Shown here in pieces: positions 34,872-43,145 of a DNA stretch of 64,000 nucleotides. The stretch spans positions 1,860,001-1,924,000 of the forward strand of contig NZ_LS974202.1 in NCBI RefSeq assembly GCF_900157305.1, given 5' to 3'. Numbering within the stretch: position 1 is the first letter of the stretch; every line of letters begins with the position of its first letter. The DNA is from Mesotoga infera (GTDB lineage Bacteria > Thermotogota > Thermotogae > Petrotogales > Kosmotogaceae). Under the pieces are notes generated by a model. That model did no database searches. It worked only from the letters and a program-made list of their open reading frames with translations, and was not told the origin of the DNA. A program made the position numbers and the translations under genes.

Positions 34872-35588
34872 TCAGTATCCGTTTTCCGTCAACCACTTCT
34901 GTGCCTTTTCCTTAGATTCCTGGCCCTGAACGATGAAATCTGGCTGAAGCTCCATTTCGACGACCTTTCTGTAATACTGGGCGGCCAGGTCTTTTTTCTT
35001 CCAGATTTCGTAAAGAAGCGCGAGCTCGTAATAGGAGTTAATATATGCCGGATCGTTCTCAATCGCTTTCAAAAACCTTTCTTCGGATTTGTTGTAGTCT
35101 CTGTACGGCCAGGGTGTATCTCTGTCTCTCATGCCTTTGGCTATGAACGGGAAGGGGCTTTCTGGCATCAGTTCCATCGCCTTGTCGATGCTCTTATCGA
35201 AATCGGTTATCAAAAACATCGATTGAATAATCCCTGCCATCTGTGCAAGCTGACCTATCGAGGCTCCTTTTACATAATAAGCCATACCGTAATTAGGGTT
35301 CAGCTTTATAGCCTTTTCCGCGAGTTCCCGTGCTGTCTTGTAGTGGGCCTCCCTGGTCTTCTTGTCCTCTATCCAATTCGCGTATTCCCTTTGGCAATCG
35401 GCCAAAAGTGTTAATATTTTGTAGTCGTTCAAATCCTCTTTTTCAACTTTTACTATGAATTCGGACATCTGTTCCGAATCTTGCATCGATCTGATCTGTA
35501 CAAACTCCCCGAGCAGAGTTTCAAAATCGGTGGAAAAAGCGAAAATGGTACTCCCCAAAACAATCAGAAAAATTATTAGTTTCCTCAT
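34872..35588 (-). CDS. Exported TPR-repeat protein
   Basis: 238 residues from MRKLIIFLIVLGSTIFAFS, a clear signal peptide. TPR-like helical pairs follow (ARELAEKAIKLNPNYGMAYYVKG; EERFLKAIENDPAYINSYYELALLYEIWKKKDLAAQYYRKVVE). GGAGGTG lies about 10 bases before ATG 35588. A longer frame starting 17 codons earlier has no SD. It is probably a periplasmic protein-interaction module of unknown role. Confidence 0.8.
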   Translation of the reverse strand: MRKLIIFLIVLGSTIFAFSTDFETLLGEFVQIRSMQDSEQMSEFIVKVEKEDLNDYKILTLLADCQREYANWIEDKKTREAHYKTARELAEKAIKLNPNYGMAYYVKGASIGQLAQMAGIIQSMFLITDFDKSIDKAMELMPESPFPFIAKGMRDRDTPWPYRDYNKSEERFLKAIENDPAYINSYYELALLYEIWKKKDLAAQYYRKVVEMELQPDFIVQGQESKEKAQKWLTENGY

Positions 35589-35659
35589 AAAAAAGCGCAC
35601 CTCCCCAAAAGAATGTATGATAGGAGTATTATATATCATGCAAGAAAGGAGTTATTCCA

Positions 35660-36874
35660 GTGGATAAATTCATCGTCGTCAGATACGGTGAAATAGCCTT
35701 AAAGCAGGGAAACAGAAAGATGTTCGAAAAGACTCTGACCGGCAATATAAAGAGGCAGATCGGAAAATCAACCGTACAGAGAATCAGGGGCAGAATAATC
35801 GTCACCGTATCCCCTGAAAAACTGTCAGAGGCCGAAATGGCTATAAAGAGAACCTCCGGTGTTCAGAATTACAGCCTTGGATCCTGGACTACGTACGATA
35901 TAAACGACATATTCTCCACATCGATAGAGCTCGCTAAGGCCGAGATGATGAAAGGGCGCAGGACCTTCAAAGTCGAAACCAGAAGGCTAGACAAGAGGTT
36001 TCCCATCAAGAGCATCGAATTGAATCCTCTCGTCGGAGAGAAGATTCTCGAAGCTATCCCCGAAGTTTCCGTAGATATACACAATCCGCAGTTTGTTGTA
36101 GAGATAGAGATAAGGGATGAAGGTGTGCTCATTTCCAGCGGCAAAACACAGGCGATCGGTGGACTACCGGTTGGCGTTAGCGGAAGGGCTTTGCTCTTTC
36201 TCTCCGGTGGTATAGACAGCCCGGTCGCCGGATGGCTAGCCCAGAAGAGGGGTCTAAGCATAGATGCTATACATTTCTCTAGTCCTCCTTACACGGGGGA
36301 AATGGCCTTCGAAAAGGTTCTCTCCCTTGCAAAAAGGCTCTCTCTCTTCAACGGCGGTAGAATGTTGAAATTCTACAGCGTTCACTTCACTCAAGCCCAA
36401 ATGGCTATTCACAGGCATGTACAGGAGAGGTACAGTCTGGTTTGTCAGAGAAGGCTCATGATGAGAATAGCCGACAGAATCGCCGACAAGACTCATATCA
36501 AGGCTATGGTCACGGGGGAGAATCTCGGTCAAGTCGCCAGTCAAACTCTGGAGAACATGGCCGTGATAGCCGAACCGACCGACAAACTTGTGTTGAGACC
36601 GCTGATCACTTACGATAAAATTGAGACGATCTCTATAGCTCGTGCCATCGAAACCTTCGAGATCTCTATACTACCTTACGAAGATTGCTGTACGATCTTC
36701 GTTCCATCGAGTCCTGTCACCAAGGCCAGAATGATAGATATTCAAAGAGTCGAGGCCGGGCTCGATTTCGATGAGATCGTTCGGGAGGCTTTAAATCGAT
36801 CGCAGGTCTATAGGATCAGGAATGGAGATGTCCTGGAGGTCGAAAAACTTGAGCTTTCTGAAGAAGCTTGTTAG
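35660..36874 (+). CDS. thiI: tRNA 4-thiouridine synthase ThiI (no rhodanese domain)
   Basis: 404 residues. An N-terminal ferredoxin-like domain and THUMP (to ~165) precede the PP-loop SGGIDS at 182-187 and a C-terminal adenylating domain (VTGENLGQVASQTLENM). It lacks the C-terminal rhodanese of E. coli ThiI, so it should use an external sulfur donor. It makes s4U8 in tRNA and possibly acts in thiamine synthesis. GTG at 35660 has AAAGGAG about 8 bases upstream. It is the first gene of thiI-plsC-DUF151-polyprenyl synthase. Confidence 0.94.
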   Translation: MDKFIVVRYGEIALKQGNRKMFEKTLTGNIKRQIGKSTVQRIRGRIIVTVSPEKLSEAEMAIKRTSGVQNYSLGSWTTYDINDIFSTSIELAKAEMMKGRRTFKVETRRLDKRFPIKSIELNPLVGEKILEAIPEVSVDIHNPQFVVEIEIRDEGVLISSGKTQAIGGLPVGVSGRALLFLSGGIDSPVAGWLAQKRGLSIDAIHFSSPPYTGEMAFEKVLSLAKRLSLFNGGRMLKFYSVHFTQAQMAIHRHVQERYSLVCQRRLMMRIADRIADKTHIKAMVTGENLGQVASQTLENMAVIAEPTDKLVLRPLITYDKIETISIARAIETFEISILPYEDCCTIFVPSSPVTKARMIDIQRVEAGLDFDEIVREALNRSQVYRIRNGDVLEVEKLELSEEAC

Positions 36875-37625
36875 TCTACTCATAACCTTGTGGATCGCCA
36901 TCATAGGCGTCCTGTATATCTGTGTGTACGGCGGACTTGTAATAATCATCGGCAGCTTAATCGGCAAATACAAAGGAAAGAAATGGAAGAAGCGGTTCAT
37001 ATCTCGCGAGGTTTCAAGGTTTGGAAGGGCTGCCTTCATTCTCTCCGGTTCAAGAGTTACCGTGCAGGGAAAGGAGAACGTTCCCGAGGACGGGCCGATG
37101 GTTATAGCGGCTAACCACCAGAGCGCCTTCGATATACCGTTGATACCGGGATATGTCTATCCAGGGATATCTTTCATCGCAAAAAAAGAGCTCTCGAAAG
37201 TACCGGGGATAAGCTGGTTCATAAAGGCGCTGGACGGCGTGTACATAGACCGTGGAAACAAACTCCAAACGGCCGGGGCCATGAGAAAGATCCTCAAGAT
37301 TCTGAAAGAGGACGGAACAATACTGCTGTTCCCCGAAGGAACGAGGAGCGAAAGCGGAGAGCTTGGAGAATTCAAAGAGGGAAGTCTCTCAATTCCCTTC
37401 AAGCTTGGTGTCGATGTTCTTCCGGTTGCGCTGGATGGAACCGAGAAACTAATGAAGAAGAACGGCTATCTCATCACACCCTCTAGGATAAACCTCTCAA
37501 TAGCCGGGCCGATTTCGCCGAAGGGTTTCGAAAGTGAAGAGCAGTTCAGAAAAGAGGTCTATAATATAATTAAGAAACACCTTGAATTATCCAGGAATCG
37601 AGGTGACTCGAATGTTACAGGTTAG
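36849..37625 (+). CDS. plsC: 1-acyl-sn-glycerol-3-phosphate acyltransferase (PlsC family)
   Basis: About 258 residues. An N-terminal membrane helix (LLITLWIAIIGVLYICVYGG) precedes the acyltransferase motif NHQSAFD and the substrate motif FPEGTRSESG. It makes phosphatidic acid at the membrane. TTG at 36849 has GGAGG 9 bases upstream. ATGs at 36822 and 36828 have poor SDs and would overlap thiI by about 50 bases. Confidence 0.9.
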   Translation: MSFLKKLVSLLITLWIAIIGVLYICVYGGLVIIIGSLIGKYKGKKWKKRFISREVSRFGRAAFILSGSRVTVQGKENVPEDGPMVIAANHQSAFDIPLIPGYVYPGISFIAKKELSKVPGISWFIKALDGVYIDRGNKLQTAGAMRKILKILKEDGTILLFPEGTRSESGELGEFKEGSLSIPFKLGVDVLPVALDGTEKLMKKNGYLITPSRINLSIAGPISPKGFESEEQFRKEVYNIIKKHLELSRNRGDSNVTG

Positions 37626-38133
37626 ACTCAGGGGACTGGCTCTGGATCAGAGTAATTCACCGGTGGTAATACTTGAAGTGGAAAAGACGAACAAGGGATT
37701 TGGAATCTGGATTGGTCCGTTCGAAGCCGAGGCTCTGGCGCTTGCCGTTAGCGGCAAGGACTTTCCCAGACCATTGACTTACGACCTTTTCATTAACACG
37801 GTGGAACGTCTCGGGGCTTCCTTCGAGATGGCCGTAATAGGCGACGTGAAAGACAACATCTATTACGCGAGCCTTCACCTGAAGGATCCATCGGGAAAGA
37901 CTATGATAATCGATGCAAGGCCTTCCGATTGCCTTGTTCTAGCAGTAAAAAAGAGCTTCGCAATTTTTGTTGACGATAGAGTCTTCGCAGAGAGTTCGAT
38001 AGATCTCGATACACTTCAACCCGATATGATCGGAAACAACCAGGAAGAAGACAGGGAGGGTTTCAAAAAGTTCGTGGAGAACCTCGATATCGAAGAGTTA
38101 AAGAGGCATTTCAAGGGCAGAGACGAAAAATGA
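37612..38133 (+). CDS. DUF151 (bifunctional nuclease family) protein
   Basis: 173 residues from MLQVRLRGLALDQSNSP. WIGPFEAEALALAVSGKDFPRPLTYDL and DARPSDCLVLAVKKS are the DUF151 hallmarks, as in Thermotoga TM0160. Plant members have nuclease activity; the bacterial role is unsettled. A ~35-residue charged C-terminal helical tail follows. ATG 37612 has GAGGTG 6 bases upstream and overlaps plsC by 14 bases. Confidence 0.9.
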   Translation: MLQVRLRGLALDQSNSPVVILEVEKTNKGFGIWIGPFEAEALALAVSGKDFPRPLTYDLFINTVERLGASFEMAVIGDVKDNIYYASLHLKDPSGKTMIIDARPSDCLVLAVKKSFAIFVDDRVFAESSIDLDTLQPDMIGNNQEEDREGFKKFVENLDIEELKRHFKGRDEK

Positions 38134-38969
38134 AGCTTGAAAAGTTCATATCTTTCTTCGATAAAAAACTAAGCGATCATCTCTGCGGAATTTGTAGTTA
38201 CACCCCTTTTCGCGAGATAATTTCGTACACTCCTCTGGTCGGGGGAAAGAGGCTGAGGCCGTATTTGATATGGGAGCTCTCCAGGTTGACATCTTTCGGA
38301 AGCGATAGGGCTCTGAAAACCGGGATCGCCGTTGAGCTCTTTCACAGTGGGAGTTTGATACACGACGATCTTCCACCGATTGACAACGACGATTTCAGGC
38401 GCGGAAAGCCTTCCAACCATTCGATCTTCGGTGAGGCCAGGGCCATACTGGCCGGTGATTATCTGATGCTTTACCCTTCGAAGGTCATATCTTCTCTGGA
38501 TCTCGATCACCGCTATAAAGAAAGGCTCATGAATTTGTGGAGCGATGTGTCGCTGCAGGTTGTCGAAGGGGAGTTTGCCGACGTCACCCCATCGGAGAGA
38601 ACCGAAGAGCTTCTCTCTTTTATACGCAGGGGAAAAACCGCTTCTCTGTTCGGCTTTTGTTTCGCCGCCCCTTTCTGTGTGGATGATGGATCTAAATTTA
38701 GTGAAATGTTCGAGCTCGGTGTAGACTTTGGAGAGATCTTCCAGATGATGGACGACATAAAGGATGCAACTTCGACACTTCAGGAGCTTGGCAAGACACC
38801 CGGGAAGGATCTCTCGCAGGATAAACTAACCCTTCTCAGCTTTAGATCGGTCGAACAGGCTGAAGCGATGGTAGAGAAGAGGTTCTACGCTTTCTGCGAA
38901 AAAATAACGGAGTATCGTGATCTCGCGGGTGAATTGGAAGATATTTTCCGGCTGATAGCGAGAAGATAA
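38130..38969 (+). CDS. Polyprenyl diphosphate synthase (FPP/GGPP synthase, IspA type)
   Basis: 279 residues. The first Asp-rich motif LIHDDLPPIDNDDFRRGKPSNH (DDxxxxD) is at ~77-98, and the second, FQMMDDIKD, near residue 205. GGKRLRP near 39 binds IPP. The long form of the first motif indicates a short-chain IspA-type product (C15/C20), inferred. It overlaps the DUF151 stop as ATGA. Confidence 0.9.
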   Translation: MKLEKFISFFDKKLSDHLCGICSYTPFREIISYTPLVGGKRLRPYLIWELSRLTSFGSDRALKTGIAVELFHSGSLIHDDLPPIDNDDFRRGKPSNHSIFGEARAILAGDYLMLYPSKVISSLDLDHRYKERLMNLWSDVSLQVVEGEFADVTPSERTEELLSFIRRGKTASLFGFCFAAPFCVDDGSKFSEMFELGVDFGEIFQMMDDIKDATSTLQELGKTPGKDLSQDKLTLLSFRSVEQAEAMVEKRFYAFCEKITEYRDLAGELEDIFRLIARR

Positions 38970-38977
38970 TTCGGAAC

Positions 38978-39838
38978 TTAAAAGAAAAAACGGCTGCTTA
39001 AGGCCTTTTTGAATTTGTCGGAGTCACGGTATCTTTTTTTTGGAGAGAAGGACATCGCTTTCTCAATAATCAGCCTGGCCTTTCTGTTTGATATGAGGCT
39101 CATTTCGAGAGGAATTCCCTTGACCCTTTCCGTGGCTGGAACTGGGTCTTTGCCACTCAGAAGAAAGAACATTATGCCTCCTATGGAATAAATATCCCAG
39201 GAATAATCAGGTACAGACGAAGCGAAGAATTTCTCGGGACATGAATAGCTTATCGAAATAACCTTGGCAGAAAGAAAAGAGAAGAAGGCATCCTTGAGAC
39301 ATGCGGCGCCAAAATCCATGACCTTTATCCTCCCATCGTCCGTGGCCATGATGTTTGTGGGCTTGAGATCACCGTGTATGTACCCCCTGTCGTGAATAGA
39401 ATCCACGCCGTCCAGGATGTCAAGCAAGATTCTGTAACATGTTTTCAGGTCGGGTATTCCGTTGCTTTTAACATATTCTTTGAGGTTCAAACCATCTATA
39501 AACTCCATTACATAGTACGCCGTGTTATTCTCCGTGAAGAAATCCAGAACCTTCACAACGTGGTCGTTGCTTATGGTGGAGATTATCCTGAACTCTTCGG
39601 AAAAGGACGAGAGTTTGTCGTAATAGACCTCCTTCAAGTCGTCGGCAACGGGACTCACATCGTTACCGCTCCTCTCCGCACCTCTGGGAAAGAATTCCTT
39701 CACGGCGACCCTTTCTCCGCTCTGAAGATCGGTGCACAGATAAGTTATTCCGAAGCCGCCCTTTCCAAGAGGTTCGTTTATTCTGTAACGTCTGTTCAAA
39801 ATCGTTCCCTGCTCCAGGTAGTATTCTATTAATATCAC
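38978..39838 (-). CDS. Soluble Ser/Thr protein kinase, HGD-type
   Basis: 286 residues, a kinase domain with nothing else. P-loop LGKGGFGITYL, K47 in VAVKEFFP, catalytic loop HGDLKPTN at 155-162, DFG 175-177. The arginine of HRD is glycine, so activation-loop phosphorylation control is unlikely (non-RD). The N-terminal LEQGTILNRRYRI and VKEFFP are typical of a bacterial subgroup. There is no membrane segment or sensor domain. GTG 39838 is kept because the conserved LxxGT precedes the next candidate start. Confidence 0.9.
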   Translation of the reverse strand: MILIEYYLEQGTILNRRYRINEPLGKGGFGITYLCTDLQSGERVAVKEFFPRGAERSGNDVSPVADDLKEVYYDKLSSFSEEFRIISTISNDHVVKVLDFFTENNTAYYVMEFIDGLNLKEYVKSNGIPDLKTCYRILLDILDGVDSIHDRGYIHGDLKPTNIMATDDGRIKVMDFGAACLKDAFFSFLSAKVISISYSCPEKFFASSVPDYSWDIYSIGGIMFFLLSGKDPVPATERVKGIPLEMSLISNRKARLIIEKAMSFSPKKRYRDSDKFKKALSSRFFF

Positions 39839-39888
39839 CTCTTGCGTCCGGATAATAGCATTTTACCTCATTAACGGGGGTGTTTTAC

Positions 39889-40731
39889 ATGTTGGTAGAT
39901 CTACACTGTCATTCCGATCGTTCAGACGGCACAGATCCTGTCCGATCTCTGGTCAATAAAGCCTGTGAGAAGGGGATTAAGATCCTATCAGTAACTGATC
40001 ATGACACAGTTGCTGCCCAGAATGACGCCAGGGTTTTCGCTGAATCGAAAGGAATAACCTATGTCAGCGGACTAGAAATAAGTTGCGATTATCATGAAAC
40101 TCTCGACATTCTCGGATACGGGTACGATCTGGACCTCGATTATCTCGAGAAGACTCTTTCCCGACTGAGGGATATGAGAGACGATCGCAACGGTCAAATT
40201 CTGAGAAAGCTTCGAGAACTCGGCATCTCTCTCGATGAGAGAGAACTTGAGGAGAACTTTCCCGGCGAAAGCTTGGGAAGGCCCCACATAGCAAACCTGT
40301 TGACTAAAAAAGGCTACGTCTCCTCTATGGAGGAGGCCTTTCGCCTCTACATAGGCAGAGGTGCCGCTGCCTTTGTCGAAAAAGGAAAACTCGAGATAGG
40401 TCGATCGATAGAACTCATAATTTCCGGTGGCGGGGTTCCCGTTCTGGCACATCCCATATCTTTAAAACTAGACTTGCATGAACTGAAAGAGATGATCCGC
40501 AAACTTAAAAACCTCGGGCTCGAGGGTATTGAGGTATTTTACAAAGAGTACGATCAAGATCTCAAGAAGGAACTCTTAGCCATTGCCCGTGAGATGGATC
40601 TGATACTGACTGGGGGCAGCGACTACCATGGCGAACACAAAGCCCATCTGGATCTGGGAATCGAGTTGCCCGATGAGCTGGCGTCGAATTTTCTGGAATA
40701 TCTCAACCGCCGACGACGGCCTTCAAGATGA
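39889..40731 (+). CDS. PHP-domain phosphoesterase (YciV/RNase AM, TrpH type)
   Basis: 280 residues. The PHP metal motifs are VDLHCHSDRSDG, SVTDHDTVAA, GLEIS, PVLAHPISL and GGSDYHGE. Related enzymes remove 5' nucleotides from rRNA or act on 3',5'-bisphosphonucleosides. ATG 39889 has GGGGG 8 bases upstream; GTG 39880 is an alternative. The 3' end overlaps the facing ThiS-like gene by 29 bases. Confidence 0.88.
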   Translation: MLVDLHCHSDRSDGTDPVRSLVNKACEKGIKILSVTDHDTVAAQNDARVFAESKGITYVSGLEISCDYHETLDILGYGYDLDLDYLEKTLSRLRDMRDDRNGQILRKLRELGISLDERELEENFPGESLGRPHIANLLTKKGYVSSMEEAFRLYIGRGAAAFVEKGKLEIGRSIELIISGGGVPVLAHPISLKLDLHELKEMIRKLKNLGLEGIEVFYKEYDQDLKKELLAIAREMDLILTGGSDYHGEHKAHLDLGIELPDELASNFLEYLNRRRRPSR

Positions 40732-40891
40732 TTACGCTTGAAGAATCTTCGATCTTCTCTTCAAGTGGTACCAGAGAACCATCTTTTATGACCAGATGAT
40801 CTTCAAAATCCAATCCCAACCGATCAAGCAACTCGTGAGCGGTCATTTCCCCTTCCAGTGAAAGGAAACCGTCGGCGTACTCCACTTTCAT
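40703..40891 (-). CDS. ThiS/MoaD-like ubiquitin-fold sulfur carrier (TtuB-like candidate)
   Basis: 62 residues ending in VVGG, the di-glycine tail that is adenylated and thiocarboxylated in ThiS, MoaD and TtuB. TAHELLDRLGLDFEDHLVIKDGSLVPLEEKIED matches the beta-grasp pattern. GGGGGG lies 6 bases before the ATG. It follows ptb (4-base overlap) and faces the PHP gene. No E1-like or thiamine/molybdopterin gene is adjacent. The TtuB suggestion (tRNA 2-thiolation) is by resemblance only. Confidence 0.75.
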   Translation of the reverse strand: MKVEYADGFLSLEGEMTAHELLDRLGLDFEDHLVIKDGSLVPLEEKIEDSSSVIILKAVVGG

Positions 40892-41793
40892 GGATTACCC
40901 CCCGTAGAAAGGCTTGCCAGAGCTATGGAAGCTAGCTTAGAAGAAGCCGAGTCGGCCCTTGAGACTATAACTATGGGAGCGATGGCGCCCACGACCAGGC
41001 CGGCGATGGTACCCCCGGCGAGGTAGACGGCCGATTTGCCGAGAAAATTTCCGGCAGCTATTTCTGGAACCACCAGAAGGTCGGCCATACCGGCGACCGG
41101 ACCTGTTACGTTTTTTATCTTCGCCGCTTCTAGAGACAGAGCGTTATCGAGGCCAAGCGGGCCGTCCACTTCGCAACTGGATATCTGTCCCCTTTGAGCC
41201 ATCTTGGCTATAACGGCCGCATCTAGAGTTTCAGGCATCTCATCGTTTACAACTTCCACGGCCGTTATCAGTGCCACCTTCGGTTTCTCATAACCGATGG
41301 ATCTCAAAAACTTGACAGCATTTTCGATTATCGAGACCTTCGTCTGGAGGTCGGGCTTTATTATCATTCCCCCGTCCGTGACGAAGACAATCCTGTCGAT
41401 TGAAGGTACGTCGAGTGCGGCGATATGGCTCAAAACCTTTCCCGAACGCAATCCCCACTCTTTGTTTAGAACGGCCTTCAGAAGTGTGGAAGTCTTTACG
41501 AGTCCCTTCATGACTATATCGGCCCGGCCCTGTCGTACGAGTTTCACTCCCTTCTCACAGGCCTCATCGCTGCTGTAAGCGGGGATCACTTCTATTTCTA
41601 GCCCTTCTTCGGAGAGGATCTGCGAGGTCCGCTTCTCGTCACCAACGAAGATCGGCAGTGCGATACCCTCTTCGACTGCCAATTTAAGAGCCTTGACACC
41701 TTCTCGATCTTCCGAACCGATGAGAACTACTCTCTTTGGTTCTCTGCCTTTTGCAAGGCGGATCAGATCCGAGAAGTTCTTCATATCTACCAT
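40888..41793 (-). CDS. Phosphate butyryl/acetyltransferase family protein (Ptb-like)
   Basis: 301 residues. PTA_PTB fold: VVLIGSEDREGVKALKLAVEEG, DIVMKGLVKTSTLLKAVLNKEWGLR, ALDVPSIDRIVFVTDGGMIIKP, EVDGPLGLDNALS and FLGKSAVYLAGGTIAGLVVGA. It resembles phosphate butyryltransferase more than Pta. No kinase partner is in the window. ATG 41793 has GGAGGG about 5 bases upstream. It is located between rlmD-like and ThiS-like genes. Confidence 0.88.
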   Translation of the reverse strand: MVDMKNFSDLIRLAKGREPKRVVLIGSEDREGVKALKLAVEEGIALPIFVGDEKRTSQILSEEGLEIEVIPAYSSDEACEKGVKLVRQGRADIVMKGLVKTSTLLKAVLNKEWGLRSGKVLSHIAALDVPSIDRIVFVTDGGMIIKPDLQTKVSIIENAVKFLRSIGYEKPKVALITAVEVVNDEMPETLDAAVIAKMAQRGQISSCEVDGPLGLDNALSLEAAKIKNVTGPVAGMADLLVVPEIAAGNFLGKSAVYLAGGTIAGLVVGAIAPIVIVSRADSASSKLASIALASLSTGGNP

Positions 41794-41803
41794 AATCACC
41801 CTC

Positions 41804-43135
41804 CTATGACTTAGAACTCGAGAGCACGACAACGGTCTCCACGTGCCAGGTCTGCGGAAACATATCGAAGGCTTTTACGGAAACAATTTCAAACCCGGAG
41901 CTTTTCAGAAGGGATATGTCTCTGGCCAGGGTCGTGGGGTCACATGAGATATAGGCCACCTTCGAAGGTTTGAATTTCTCCACCAAGATTATATCTCTTC
42001 CGACACCCGATCTGGGTGGATCCATAACGACCGTTGTGAAGGAATCTAGTTGCTTTTTAAGATAATCTACGACGTTGCTCTCGACAGACTGTGTCGCGAA
42101 CATCCCGTTGATCTTCGCGTTCGCCCTGAAGGCCTTCGCCGAGACGGGACTTGATTCCACGGCTACGACTCTTCTCAACTTCCTTCCAAGTGTGAGAGAA
42201 AAAGTTCCCACCCCCGCGTAGAGATCGAGAAGCGAATCTTCGTCGGTCATTCCTAGCTCTCTTTCTAGATGATCGATAATTGCCTCCGTTACACCTGAAT
42301 TGTTCTGATAAAAGGCGGTTGGGGGAATCTCGAATCTCTGCCAGGATAGTTGGTGGGACAGCACTCCATCGCCGTACAAAACGCGGGCAACACCTCTCAA
42401 GACCACTTTATCGCTGGTGTTTATAAGGTGAACTAGAGTCTTCACATTTTTCAGACGCTTTTGAACGTTCTCAACTATGTAAGCTTCGCCCGGAAGATTC
42501 TCGCCCTTCGTGATCAGTATGGCCATCGTCTGGTTGCCGTTTCCACGTAGAACGAGATGCTTGAGTTCGCCACTTCCACCGTTCCTGTCGTAAGGTCTCA
42601 GGGGAGTCTTTCTCAAAATCTCCTGAAAGGTCCGTCTCGTTTCATCGAAGCCCTTTAAACCCAGAACACAGCCGTCGCAATCGACCGGTGTGAGACTGCC
42701 TCTGGCGTACAGGCCGAGTGAAAGGCCTTCCTTCCCAGGGTATGAGACGAACTCCATTTTGTTTCTGTAATTCACTCTCTGTTGAGAAGGTACAACTACC
42801 AGTTGGGAGAGTTCCATCTTTCCGACTCTTCTGAACTGTTCTTTGACGATCTCGCCCTTCCAGTACAACTGATGAAAGTATTCTAGGTCCTGCCAGTCGC
42901 ATCCGCCACACTTTGGAAAGTTTTCGCACAGTCTTTCTCTCCTGTGTTCTGAAGGCGATATGAGATGACTGACCTTCATTATTTGAAAGTCCTGTTTTCC
43001 CTTCACGGAACTGGCAATCACAGTCTCGCCCGGATAACCCTCTTGAAGAAAGACGACTTTTCCGTCGCTCCTTCTTGCGAGTGAATAGCCGCCCGCGACT
43101 AACTTTTCAATCTTCAGTCTTTCCATCGGCTCCAT
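41804..43135 (-). CDS. 23S rRNA (uracil-5-)-methyltransferase, RlmD/RumA family
   Basis: 443 residues. An N-terminal TRAM domain (to ~55) precedes an Fe-S motif CENFPKCGGCDWQDL, with the fourth Cys later (DGCVLG). The methyltransferase has DLYAGVGTFSLTLG, MDPPRSGVGRDII and catalytic ISCDPTTLARD. The target is m5U in 23S rRNA (U1939 or U747 type) or tRNA. It lies 10 bases after argS. M4 is an alternative start. Confidence 0.9.
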   Translation of the reverse strand: MEPMERLKIEKLVAGGYSLARRSDGKVVFLQEGYPGETVIASSVKGKQDFQIMKVSHLISPSEHRRERLCENFPKCGGCDWQDLEYFHQLYWKGEIVKEQFRRVGKMELSQLVVVPSQQRVNYRNKMEFVSYPGKEGLSLGLYARGSLTPVDCDGCVLGLKGFDETRRTFQEILRKTPLRPYDRNGGSGELKHLVLRGNGNQTMAILITKGENLPGEAYIVENVQKRLKNVKTLVHLINTSDKVVLRGVARVLYGDGVLSHQLSWQRFEIPPTAFYQNNSGVTEAIIDHLERELGMTDEDSLLDLYAGVGTFSLTLGRKLRRVVAVESSPVSAKAFRANAKINGMFATQSVESNVVDYLKKQLDSFTTVVMDPPRSGVGRDIILVEKFKPSKVAYISCDPTTLARDISLLKSSGFEIVSVKAFDMFPQTWHVETVVVLSSSKS

Positions 43136-43145
43136 AAAGATTCGG

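Noticed and set aside
35589-35659. Divergent promoter pair between the TPR gene and thiI
   Set aside because: TATAAT-like boxes exist on both strands, but no acceptable -35 or extended -10 could be assigned, so no feature is listed.
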